A stretch of 64,000 nt of DNA, from positions 1 to 64,000 of the forward strand of contig CAYMUR010000007.1 of the NCBI GenBank assembly GCA_964393615.1, read 5' to 3'. Below are positions 25,851 through 34,212 of this stretch, piece by piece. This DNA comes from CAYMUR01 sp964393615. GTDB lineage: Bacteria > Planctomycetota > Planctomycetia > Pirellulales > Pirellulaceae. How positions within the stretch are numbered: the stretch's first letter is position 1; every line of letters begins with the position of its first letter. Made by a program: the position numbers and the translations under genes. Below the pieces are notes generated by a model that did not search any database, had not been told where the DNA came from, and was given only the letters and a program-made list of their open reading frames with translations.

Positions 25851-26618
25851 TCATGTCGACAATGTTTTTTTTAGACAACCATTAACAACAGATAGAGTTT
25901 CACCGATTGTTTCGTGGATCACTAGATCCGCTACTTTGTCCAAGGGAGTAGTGTCTCGATTGATAATAACGAGTTGTCCTCCATACCGTGTGGTCAATAA
26001 GGGTAAGTCAGCGGCAGGTGAAACCACCAGTGAGGAACCGATCGCCAGCAGCAAGCGAGATTTTTCACACCAGTCTACGGCCATATTCAAAATTTGAGCT
26101 GGTAATTCCTGGCCGAACGAAATAGTGGCGTGTTTTAGGCGACCTTCCGTACACTTCGTGCAACGTGGCACTTGGTTAGTTTGTCGAAATTGAAGAACCA
26201 TCGGTTCAGCATCATAATATGTATTGCAGTCCAGGCAGGAAACCTTCCTGGCTGACCCATGAAGCTCCAGCACATTTTTGTTGCCAGCTATCTGGTGCAA
26301 TCCATCGATGTTTTGTGTGATAACACCATGAATAAAACCACGCGCTTCCCAGTCAGCAATAACATGATGCCCAATATTTGGTATTGCGACGGCAAGATCA
26401 CGGTGGATGATAGATTTTTGTCGCCAGTATTCGCGTCGTGCATCAGCAGACTGAAGAAACTCATCAAAATAAACGGTTTTGTATTTTGACCAGACGCCGC
26501 CTGGTGAACGAAAGTCCGGAATTCCACTTTCGGTACTCACTCCTGCTCCAGTGAATACGATGGGTTTCTCGGCAGTTGTTAGCCAATGGGCGATCTTTTC
26601 TTTAGAGTCTTGCTGCAT
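25851..26618 (-). CDS. cobB: NAD-dependent protein deacylase (sirtuin)
   Basis: It removes acyl groups from lysines with NAD+. The NAD-binding GAGVSTESGIPDFRS is at residues 24-38, QNIDGLH at 102-108, the catalytic His120 is in ELHGS, and zinc is held by the pairs Cys128/Cys131 and Cys153/Cys156. A FGQELP motif follows where FGE is common, and GSSLVVSPA near 195. The 255-residue length is normal for bacterial sirtuins. It is convergent with scpB and lies about 80 bp downstream of hemA on the same strand. A second deacetylase-family gene lies in the window, at 45256. Confidence 0.93.
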   Translation of the reverse strand: MQQDSKEKIAHWLTTAEKPIVFTGAGVSTESGIPDFRSPGGVWSKYKTVYFDEFLQSADARREYWRQKSIIHRDLAVAIPNIGHHVIADWEARGFIHGVITQNIDGLHQIAGNKNVLELHGSARKVSCLDCNTYYDAEPMVLQFRQTNQVPRCTKCTEGRLKHATISFGQELPAQILNMAVDWCEKSRLLLAIGSSLVVSPAADLPLLTTRYGGQLVIINRDTTPLDKVADLVIHETIGETLSVVNGCLKKTLST

Positions 26619-26699
26619 ACGTATCCTTTAAGGGCAGTCATTCACGAGCGATTATTAAGGTCACATGGCGCTACCTGCCAAGCGAATCGCAATCATGAT

Positions 26700-27974
26700 T
26701 CAGTCGGTAATCTGAAACAGCCTGCGAAGAGCATCGAGTAAACGATGCGATGAACCACTCTTAGCTTCGTCGCGGAGCGACTCTAGGGGCGGGTGAAGTA
26801 ATTTGTTGACGAGTCGTTCAAAGCTGCGAGCAATTTCAAGTTGACTGCTTTGATCGACGTTTTCCAGTTTGTTGAACAGTCGTCGCAACTCTTCTTCCTG
26901 AATTTCATCAGCACGAGCTTTGAGGCGTTTGATTGTCGGGCCCGTAGCTCGGTGATGCAGGTCAGCCATAAAATTGGCGGTTTCTTGAGCCAGAATTTTT
27001 TCTGCTAAGGGCCATTCGCGTGCGCGGGCCTTTCGATTTGCATCGCAGGCCTGTTTAAGGTCATCAATCGAATACAGATACACTCCCAAACAATCACCAA
27101 TCGCAGGATCAATGTCGCGTGGAACGGCAAGATCAAGGATAAATAATGGTCGTTGACTGCGCCGCCGCTGAATTGTTTCAAATTCGGATAAAGTAACGAC
27201 AGGATCTCCACGGCCGGTAGTACTGATAACCAGGTCGGCATCCACCAGGAAATCAAAGCGATCTTCAAAAGATGCTGCCGAACCGCCGAATTGTGCGGCC
27301 AACTGCTTTCCACGATCGGCATGGCGATTGACGACAGTAATTTTTTGAGCACCAGCATCAACGACATAGTGCAAGGTTTCTTCTGCCATTTCGCCGGCAC
27401 CGATTACCAAAACCTGCTTATTATCAAATCTCTCAAAGATTTGCGTCGCAAAATCGGCGATTGCTATGCTGGGGATGCTAACACGGCGACGATGGATTGT
27501 TGTTTCGTTAGCAACTCGTTTAGCCAAGCGAACAGCAGCCTGAAAAGCGGCATGCGTCAAAGGTCCATCGCTATGTCCGCTAATAGCCAGTTCATACGCC
27601 CGTTTGACTTGCGACAGGATTTGCGGCTCGCCGACTACCATGCTATCAAGGCTGGCGGCAACCGTGAACAGATGGCGTATAGCGTCTTCGCCGGTACGTT
27701 CGAAAATCCAGTCCATAATCTCTACCGCGTCCAGCCCGTGAAAATCCGCCAGGAAATCAACGACATCGCGGTGGGTAGGGTTGTCCGTCGGTAACTCATT
27801 AGCCACAAAGATTTCCACACGATTGCAAGTCGACAACAAGACCGCTTCGGATTGCGGAAACCGATCTCGCCATTGGTGAAGTGCGACTGGTACTTGATCC
27901 GGCCGGAATGCCAGACGTTCCCGGATTTCCAAGGGAGCCGTGTGATGGCTACAGCCGATAATTTGCAGCTTCAA
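26700..27974 (-). CDS. hemA: Glutamyl-tRNA reductase
   Basis: It reduces glutamyl-tRNA to glutamate semialdehyde, the first step of C5 tetrapyrrole synthesis. I take a TTG start at 27974: GGGAGG lies five bases before it, and it overlaps the stop of the upstream gene as TTGA. Numbered from there, the catalytic Cys is Cys50 in STCNRVE, as in E. coli. Other landmarks are CSHHTAP at residue 8, EPQILSQVKRAY near 110, the NADP motif VIGAGEMAEE, and a C-terminal dimerisation helix. The frame is open to an ATG at 28046, but that would add unrelated residues. Operon with the CcsA/HemX-like gene. Confidence 0.95.
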   Translation of the reverse strand: MKLQIIGCSHHTAPLEIRERLAFRPDQVPVALHQWRDRFPQSEAVLLSTCNRVEIFVANELPTDNPTHRDVVDFLADFHGLDAVEIMDWIFERTGEDAIRHLFTVAASLDSMVVGEPQILSQVKRAYELAISGHSDGPLTHAAFQAAVRLAKRVANETTIHRRRVSIPSIAIADFATQIFERFDNKQVLVIGAGEMAEETLHYVVDAGAQKITVVNRHADRGKQLAAQFGGSAASFEDRFDFLVDADLVISTTGRGDPVVTLSEFETIQRRRSQRPLFILDLAVPRDIDPAIGDCLGVYLYSIDDLKQACDANRKARAREWPLAEKILAQETANFMADLHHRATGPTIKRLKARADEIQEEELRRLFNKLENVDQSSQLEIARSFERLVNKLLHPPLESLRDEAKSGSSHRLLDALRRLFQITD

Positions 27975-28957
27975 GGTGTCCTCCCTCTGCCACGATGGAC
28001 CGTTTTTATGCAGAGACAGGCCGACACGCTGTTCAAGCTTAACCAAAGCTGCGCCTGGTTGTTGCCCGTTGATACGGCCGAGAGGTGTTGCCTGGGCACA
28101 GAAGGGATTGCTTCACGGGTGCTGGGTGTACTGGCGTGTCGAGCAAACAAAGCCATCCCCACCGCCAGGAGAACAAAAAGGAAACTGGCCATTGTCAAAT
28201 AGGCAACTTTTTGACCTTGACGGGCAGGTTTGTAAAGTCGATTAAAAAGTAATGCCACTACCAGCCAAAGCAGTAAAAAACCAGATCCCCACACAACAGG
28301 ATCAGACCAGGGAGTATATTGGGACTGACTGGCAGATTTAACAAGGTTAAGAATAATTCCCGAAACAAGTCCCAGCACGAGAAAGCACGAGGAAATTACC
28401 AGACAACAAGTATTGGCGGACTGCAGCCATTCCAGACTAGGTAATTCCAAGCCATGGTACAGGGGAAGTTTGTGTTTTAGGCGTCTTGACTGAATCAAGT
28501 ACATCAGGCCCGCAACAAACCCCATGGCAACAACTACGGTGCCTAATAGTAGTGCAGAGCCGTGAAATATTCCCCACCCACGCCTGGCCTCGTCCACGGT
28601 AAACGGAGGTAAATCCTGCAGCAACCAGGCAAGGCCGATCAGTGACAATACTAAAGGTAGCACAAACAGACCAAGTGCCATTCGCGGTCGGTAGCAAACC
28701 CACAACAGATAACCAGCGACCAATATCCATGACACAACAAGGCACCAATCGAACCAGCTTGATAACGGCAAGCCATCAGCCAGTTCGTAGCGTGCGTGCA
28801 TACCCAGAAAAATTGTATGCGTGATAAGCCCCGCAGTCGCAAATCCCAACATTAACACAAACTGAAAACCCACCCGAAAGAAGAGACGCGTCATCTCTAG
28901 AACCAATGACACAATATAACTAACCGTGAAACATAACAGGGATATTCCGGAAAACAT
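27971..28957 (-). CDS. CcsA/HemX-like inner-membrane protein
   Basis: A 328-residue protein with about eight hydrophobic segments. It carries GWGIFHGSALLLG, which fits the His/Trp-rich core of the CcsA/CcmC/HemX family that handles heme in cytochrome c assembly or regulates glutamyl-tRNA reductase. Its stop overlaps the TTG start of hemA by four bases, which is the HemX-HemA arrangement seen in Gram-positive bacteria. The last about 60 residues (after the final membrane segment) are polar and not typical. Whether it acts in c-type cytochrome maturation or HemA control is not decidable from sequence. Confidence 0.8.
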   Translation of the reverse strand: MFSGISLLCFTVSYIVSLVLEMTRLFFRVGFQFVLMLGFATAGLITHTIFLGMHARYELADGLPLSSWFDWCLVVSWILVAGYLLWVCYRPRMALGLFVLPLVLSLIGLAWLLQDLPPFTVDEARRGWGIFHGSALLLGTVVVAMGFVAGLMYLIQSRRLKHKLPLYHGLELPSLEWLQSANTCCLVISSCFLVLGLVSGIILNLVKSASQSQYTPWSDPVVWGSGFLLLWLVVALLFNRLYKPARQGQKVAYLTMASFLFVLLAVGMALFARHASTPSTREAIPSVPRQHLSAVSTGNNQAQLWLSLNSVSACLCIKTVHRGRGRTP

Positions 28958-29092
28958 AATGTGCTGGGATCTCTATGGAGTTTATTTTGGTGCAGCAGCG
29001 CCAAGTATATTGATATTGTTTGACGTACAGCAGAACCAGTTTTGATTTCCTGAATGTATTATTTTCCCATGTCAAACAAATGTGCAGTCAAC

Positions 29093-30202
29093 TTACAGCT
29101 CTAAGCTATAGTCCTTTAGTTTTTTGTACAAAGTATTACGGTTAATCCCCAATCTGGCGGCAGCTTTGGTCTGTACATTATTGCATGCCAGCATGACTTG
29201 AGCGATCAGTTCACGTTCGACTCGATTGACCACTTTTTTGTACAGGCTATCTTCACTTGGGCTGGTATCAGCGAGGCCGCGCTGCACAACCTGTTGGGTC
29301 AGTGTTTCCAGATCGGCGGCGGGAAGGTGCATAGGGTGACTCATCCGGCCCAAAACTTGATCTGGTAACAAGTCACAAGTTAATTCATCTGTTTCAGAAA
29401 GAACTACAGCGCGTTCGATATAATTTTGCAGCTCGCGGACATTTCCAGGCCAGCTGTAGGCTTGCAGTGATTCCAACGCTTCTTTTTGGATGTGTACAAC
29501 ATAACGATCGTTAGCTTCATTGTATACGTTAAGAAAATGAATTACTAACTCGGGGATGTCTTCAAATCTTTCCCGTAATGGCGGTAGGTTGATGGGGACA
29601 ACATTGAGACGGTAATACAAGTCTTCGCGGAATAGCTCATTACCAACCTCTTCCATTAAATTGCGGTTACTTGCAGCAATGACCCTTGTGTCAACATGGA
29701 TTGTTTGGGTGTCGCCGACGCGCTCAAATTCGCGTTCCTGTAGGACACGCAACAATTTGACCTGTAGATGCAGCGATGTCGAATTAATTTCGTCCAGAAA
29801 AATCGTACCACCGTGAGCGGCTTCAAAGCGGCCGGTTCGATTGTTGACAGCCCCGGTAAAGGCCCCGCGGACATGACCAAAAAGTTCACTTTCCAGTAAG
29901 CTTTCCGGTAGAGCGCCACAGTTCACTTTCACAAAAGGACCGCCACGACGGTCGCTTAATTGGTGAATCGCGTTGGCAATCAACTCTTTGCCGGTACCGG
30001 TTTCTCCCTGCAGTAAAACGGATGCTTTGTTTCGAGCAACCCGCCGTGTCACTTGGTAGACTAGCTCCATGGCCGGGCTATTTCCTATAAGCCCGGCGAC
30101 AGGGGGGCCGACTTGATGGAGGCTGGAATCAAAAGGAGGCATGGGAAAAGCTAAAGTTGTCGGCATCCAGTGAACGGGAACGGTGTAATCATATTTTGGC
30201 AC
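29093..30202 (-). CDS. Sigma-54-dependent Fis-family activator without sensor domain
   Basis: A 369-residue AAA+ regulator. Walker A is GETGTGKE, the sigma-54 contact motif GAFTGA is intact, Walker B is TIFLDEIN, and LYYRLNV and SWPGNVREL follow. The C-terminal Fis-type helix-turn-helix contains AAARLGINRNTLYKKL. It should activate sigma-54 promoters from enhancer-like sites. Only about 40 unrelated residues precede the AAA+ domain, so there is no receiver, GAF or PAS domain. The GTG at 30202 overlaps the preceding HEAT-protein gene by 14 bp; the ATG at 30166 is an alternative. Confidence 0.92.
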   Translation of the reverse strand: MPKYDYTVPVHWMPTTLAFPMPPFDSSLHQVGPPVAGLIGNSPAMELVYQVTRRVARNKASVLLQGETGTGKELIANAIHQLSDRRGGPFVKVNCGALPESLLESELFGHVRGAFTGAVNNRTGRFEAAHGGTIFLDEINSTSLHLQVKLLRVLQEREFERVGDTQTIHVDTRVIAASNRNLMEEVGNELFREDLYYRLNVVPINLPPLRERFEDIPELVIHFLNVYNEANDRYVVHIQKEALESLQAYSWPGNVRELQNYIERAVVLSETDELTCDLLPDQVLGRMSHPMHLPAADLETLTQQVVQRGLADTSPSEDSLYKKVVNRVERELIAQVMLACNNVQTKAAARLGINRNTLYKKLKDYSLEL

Positions 30203-32384
30203 GAAGTCGATGAGATTCTAAAATGTCTAACACGGATGCTAAAACATCCTGCGTTTCTTTTCCTAAGTTACGACTCGCATTGTACCGGTTATATTGCGCA
30301 ACAATTTCATTGGTTCTCAGTAAAATTCCACGACGGTCGACTGCCTGTTGGAAAGCATGGGCGGCAGCCTGCCGTTGTTCAATCGGGAGCGCATGTTCGT
30401 TTACCATAGCGATCAGCGCACGTTGGGCTGTTGGTGATCCAAGCAACCCTAATAAGCGGGTAACATCCAGACTCAGTGCGGGCACATAAAGGGCACGTTC
30501 CAATTGGGATTCCCAGGAAAGTATCTCGTAAAAACCGTATCGCTCCTTATTTTCGGCCAGACCAACCAGCCAGGACATCGCTAGTTTCGCGTGTTGCAAC
30601 CGCTCCCCAGGAGGCACGTAGTGACGACCCTGCCTCTCGATTAAATTATGAACGTGCAGCCTCATCGCTTCTACGGAGAATGGTTCGACAATAGCGATTG
30701 TCAGTGGGTCCTGTGCAGTAATACGTTTAACTGTTTCCTGTTTACCCCAGTGGTCCATAACGGCTACCGGCAGATCTGCGCTACGGTGATCCAAGCGCAG
30801 CGACTGAAGCAACTGGTGAACATTGGGCCAACGAGTTGTATCGCTTAGAAAAGCCAGATCGTAATCGGATGACTGGGTTGCCAAGCGAAAAAACTGCTTG
30901 CTATCGGTAACCAAATCGGTGGTATAACCGAGCTCTTCGAGCAAACCGGCTATCTCGCTGCCACGTTCCAGACGGGGAAACCCGATCAGTGCCCGCCGCT
31001 CCCCAGTGGAGAGCCCCAAGTGAAGCAAAGTCGTAACAAAGCGGCTGGAACCAGGATAAGATGCATGGGGGTCGATTTGCATGATCGCCTTGGCTGCGGC
31101 AAAACGAACGCGACGATGGGGATCGTCCAGGGCACGTACTATAGGGTGTCGTTTTAAAGGCGAACTCGTTAGCAGCCCGCTAGTACCGCAGGTCTCCAGA
31201 ACTTCCAGGGCGGCAATGGCCTGGGCCGGTTGGGCGTGGCGAAGTGATTGCTGCAAGACCGCTTCCAGCATGGCAATGTCATGGTCCAGAGCCCAACGGA
31301 TGACCTTGGTCGGTAGTGGTTTGTGGAGGCCTGTTTCGAGCTTAGCTACTGCCAATTGGGCCGAGAGGAACTGCAGCCGATATTGGTCACGGTGTGGTCT
31401 GATAAGGCTTAACGCTTCTGTCAGCTGGGCCATTACCTGAGCCCTTGCGACGTCCACATCGACGTGCTCTACGATCAGCGACTCATCTTCTTGCCGCCAT
31501 CGCCAGCGGGAAACTTGTTGATTTAAGTCTACTGTCCAAGGTAACTGCTTCGACTGAAATTGCTTGATTTCGTGTTGCAGCACACGTTCTGCTTCCCACA
31601 GCTGTGGCTCTACACCGACAATATGGCCTAGTGCTATTCGTGCGGCCTTTTGTACATCGGGATTCTCCGAAGACGAAAAGGCTGGACCAATCAAATGTGT
31701 GACCGCCCGTTGATCCTGTAGCTGACCTAACAACTGCATCGCTTTCAGTCGGATCAATGGGGTATTAGCTGCCAGTACGGCCACCAACGGATCGACGGCA
31801 GCAGGACCCAACGCCAACATGGCTCTGCCAGTGACCTGATGGGATGCTGCCAGCTGGCTGTCGGTGAGAACTGCTAAAAGGGGTGCGACGGCAGCAGGTC
31901 CAGCCCGCTGTAGTTTGGCCATTGCATGGAATCGAGTTTCTTCCGTTTCACTGGTAAGGTCGTTAATCGATTTTTTGACGCGCCGTAAATCCCGTGTCAT
32001 TTTACGGGCAGCTTCCATGACAAGACGTGACAGTTTGGCTCCACTAGGCTGTAAGTCAGAGTCAATTGCCATGCGCGTAAAGAGAGCAGAACCAAAACGA
32101 TCATGGAGTGATGCCCAGGCGCCCGTACTCAGTTGCTGGCCAATCACCTGTTGCAGATATTCTTTTGCCAAATCGTAACGCTGGAGATTAATAAGAACTT
32201 TAGCAGCTTGAATTTTTTCGGCAGGTGACTGTGGGCTTGCCTCAATAATAGCCAATACGGCTGGATCTGTTTCACTTGCCAAAACTGACTGGATGAGTGG
32301 TGTTGTAACAAGTGCCAGTGCCACCACCAGTCGTAAATAAATGACCGTTTTTCTGTTTCGTAGGAGAATGGGATACCTGCTCAT
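30189..32384 (-). CDS. Exported HEAT-repeat protein with receiver-like segment
   Basis: A 731-residue protein with a signal peptide (hydrophobic run LRLVVALALVTTPL, likely cleavage after VLAS). Residues about 150-270 carry HEAT/armadillo-type helices: PAAVAPLLAVL, MLALGPAAVDPLVAVL, IRLKAMQLLGQLQD. A middle block (about 470-600) reads like a response-regulator fold: a start IGFPRLERG, a middle YDLAFLSD, and a late IVEPFS, although this is a sequence impression. Its 3' end overlaps a sigma-54 activator gene by 14 bp, so the two are coupled. Function unknown; it could pass an envelope signal to that regulator. Confidence 0.72.
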   Translation of the reverse strand: MSRYPILLRNRKTVIYLRLVVALALVTTPLIQSVLASETDPAVLAIIEASPQSPAEKIQAAKVLINLQRYDLAKEYLQQVIGQQLSTGAWASLHDRFGSALFTRMAIDSDLQPSGAKLSRLVMEAARKMTRDLRRVKKSINDLTSETEETRFHAMAKLQRAGPAAVAPLLAVLTDSQLAASHQVTGRAMLALGPAAVDPLVAVLAANTPLIRLKAMQLLGQLQDQRAVTHLIGPAFSSSENPDVQKAARIALGHIVGVEPQLWEAERVLQHEIKQFQSKQLPWTVDLNQQVSRWRWRQEDESLIVEHVDVDVARAQVMAQLTEALSLIRPHRDQYRLQFLSAQLAVAKLETGLHKPLPTKVIRWALDHDIAMLEAVLQQSLRHAQPAQAIAALEVLETCGTSGLLTSSPLKRHPIVRALDDPHRRVRFAAAKAIMQIDPHASYPGSSRFVTTLLHLGLSTGERRALIGFPRLERGSEIAGLLEELGYTTDLVTDSKQFFRLATQSSDYDLAFLSDTTRWPNVHQLLQSLRLDHRSADLPVAVMDHWGKQETVKRITAQDPLTIAIVEPFSVEAMRLHVHNLIERQGRHYVPPGERLQHAKLAMSWLVGLAENKERYGFYEILSWESQLERALYVPALSLDVTRLLGLLGSPTAQRALIAMVNEHALPIEQRQAAAHAFQQAVDRRGILLRTNEIVAQYNRYNASRNLGKETQDVLASVLDILESHRLRAKI

Positions 32385-32538
32385 TTGTTAAATCCAGTAG
32401 GGCTGGAGGGCGAATCATTCTGGATTCGGGAGTTCCAGTGTGAAGTGCTGACTATCTATGAACCTGCAGGAGCATGTCCATAGACTTAGTGTTTGACCCG
32501 ACTCGTCTCAAAACTCTTTTCAATCACAATACGGTAAA

Positions 32539-33921
32539 TTAACTGTCTTGAAGTTTTGTTTTCCATTGCTTAATCTGTTGCGCCACTTCCTGTGGTGCGG
32601 TGGATCCATAGCTCACAAAAGCCTGAACCGCATTCTCCACTCCCAGCACGGTGTAAACGTTTTTGTCCATAAGCGGGTGTGCTGCGAGGAAATCTTCCAG
32701 TGGCAGCTGGCCCAATGGCAAACCGCGTTCCACGGCCTGGCGCACCAATGTGCCAACCAATTCGTGAGCTGTCCGCTGCGCAATTCCCTGCTTGATCATA
32801 TATTCCATCAATGTTGTTGCATCAAGAAAACCCTTGTCCAGCTGCGCTTTGATGGCTTCACGATTCAAATTAGCCGCGAGAACCAATGGCACTGCCAACT
32901 CCAAACAACTCTCGACGGTGTCCACCGAATCAAATAGAGGCAGTTTGTCTTCTTGCAAGTCTCGATTATAAGCCAACGGCAATCCCTTAACTAATGTCAG
33001 TAGAGAAGTCAGGTTACCAATAACGCGACCTGTTTTACCGCGAATTAATTCCAGAACATCAGGGTTGATTTTCTGTGGCATGATAGAGGACCCGGTACAA
33101 AATTTGTCTGGCAGCTTGAGAAAACCGAACTCGACAGTCGACCAAAGAATCCAATCTTCGGCCCAACCACTAAGATGTTCGGAGATCATCGCTAAAGCGA
33201 ACGCCAATTCAATGACGAAATCGCGGTCACTGGAGACGTCCAGGCTGTTGGCGGCTACTCCATCAAAATCCAATGACTTGGCTACTAGATCACGATCAAT
33301 TGACAGGCTGGTCCCTGCAACTGCTGCCGTGCCAAGGCTACAAATGTTGCAGCGACGTCGACAATCTGCTAACCGACCTCTATCACGTTCCAGTTTTTCA
33401 CAATGTGCTAACCAATTGTGAGCCGCAAGGACCGGTTGTGCACGTTGCATGTGTGTATAAGCCGGAATAATTATTCCGGCATCTTTGTCGCAACGATCGA
33501 CCCAAGCCTGTTGTAAATCAAGCAGACGCTGATCAATTCGATCCATTGCATCCCGACACCAGAGACGCAGATCAGTAGAAACCTGGTCGTTCCGACTACG
33601 AGCGGTATGCAATTTGCGACCGACATCACCGAGTCGTTCTGTCAGGGCAGCTTCAATGTTCATATGGACATCTTCGCGGTCGTCGGAAAACGAAAATTGT
33701 CCGGTTTGAATTTCTTGTTCGATTTCGTGTAAGGTGGATTCGATCTGTTGCAACTCCTCGGCGGTCAATAGTTGCACAGATGTTAGCATGCGCGCGTGCG
33801 CGATCGAAGCAGCAATATCGTGGGCATACAATCGCTGGTCGAAGCTAATGCTTTCGGTAAATTTGATAACGCGGCGGTCGGTCGCTTCGCTGAAGACTCC
33901 ACCGCGGGCAGGACTTGTCAC
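32539..33921 (-). CDS. argH: Argininosuccinate lyase
   Basis: It splits argininosuccinate to arginine and fumarate, the last step of arginine synthesis. The fumarase/aspartase signature GSSIMPQKINPD is present near residue 281, and TARSRNDQVSTDLRLW near 107, YTHMQRAQPVL near 155. A typical GVFSEATD N-terminus follows the GTG at 33921, which has TGAGG upstream. The 460-residue length is normal. The LGT/AVAGTS segment near 197 is slightly unusual (SLGTAAVAGT, where PLGAGALAGT is common). It diverges from carB across 291 bp, placing two arginine-pathway genes back to back. Confidence 0.95.
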   Translation of the reverse strand: MTSPARGGVFSEATDRRVIKFTESISFDQRLYAHDIAASIAHARMLTSVQLLTAEELQQIESTLHEIEQEIQTGQFSFSDDREDVHMNIEAALTERLGDVGRKLHTARSRNDQVSTDLRLWCRDAMDRIDQRLLDLQQAWVDRCDKDAGIIIPAYTHMQRAQPVLAAHNWLAHCEKLERDRGRLADCRRRCNICSLGTAAVAGTSLSIDRDLVAKSLDFDGVAANSLDVSSDRDFVIELAFALAMISEHLSGWAEDWILWSTVEFGFLKLPDKFCTGSSIMPQKINPDVLELIRGKTGRVIGNLTSLLTLVKGLPLAYNRDLQEDKLPLFDSVDTVESCLELAVPLVLAANLNREAIKAQLDKGFLDATTLMEYMIKQGIAQRTAHELVGTLVRQAVERGLPLGQLPLEDFLAAHPLMDKNVYTVLGVENAVQAFVSYGSTAPQEVAQQIKQWKTKLQDS

Positions 33922-34212
33922 CAGTGCCTCATTTCTATCGAAATCTGGTCATGGCGGAGGTATTGAAACAACATATTTATACTAAAAGGTTTACGACGAG
34001 TGGTCAACTAATGCAGAGGCATTGATGCCCATTTTTTAGGCATCCGGTGAGGATCATAACAATTGGAAAAGTTATTTTGGATTTGTCGGGTCTTGAACAG
34101 GAGGTCTTCTCCCTGTTAGCATCGAGAAGTTTTTGTCTGCAGCAGGGGGTTCTTCTGCCGCTCAGACACCCATTAGGGTTACGTCCTCTAGCGATAAACG
34201 GAAAGGGACAAC
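33922..34212. promoter_or_regulatory. Shared argH/carB upstream region with possible leader hairpins
   Basis: Both promoters must lie here. On the carB side there are two possible hairpins, AACAGG with CCTGTT (34096-34117) and GTCTG with CAGAC (34135-34167, extended inward with one mismatch and a bulge). Neither is followed by a T-run. I see no proof of an ARG box, PyrR site or riboswitch. Confidence 0.35.

Noticed and set aside
30200..32384. HEAT protein as a plain PBS-lyase or hydrolase
   Set aside because: The HEAT helices are clear, but no lyase signature or catalytic motif is visible, so I leave the function open.
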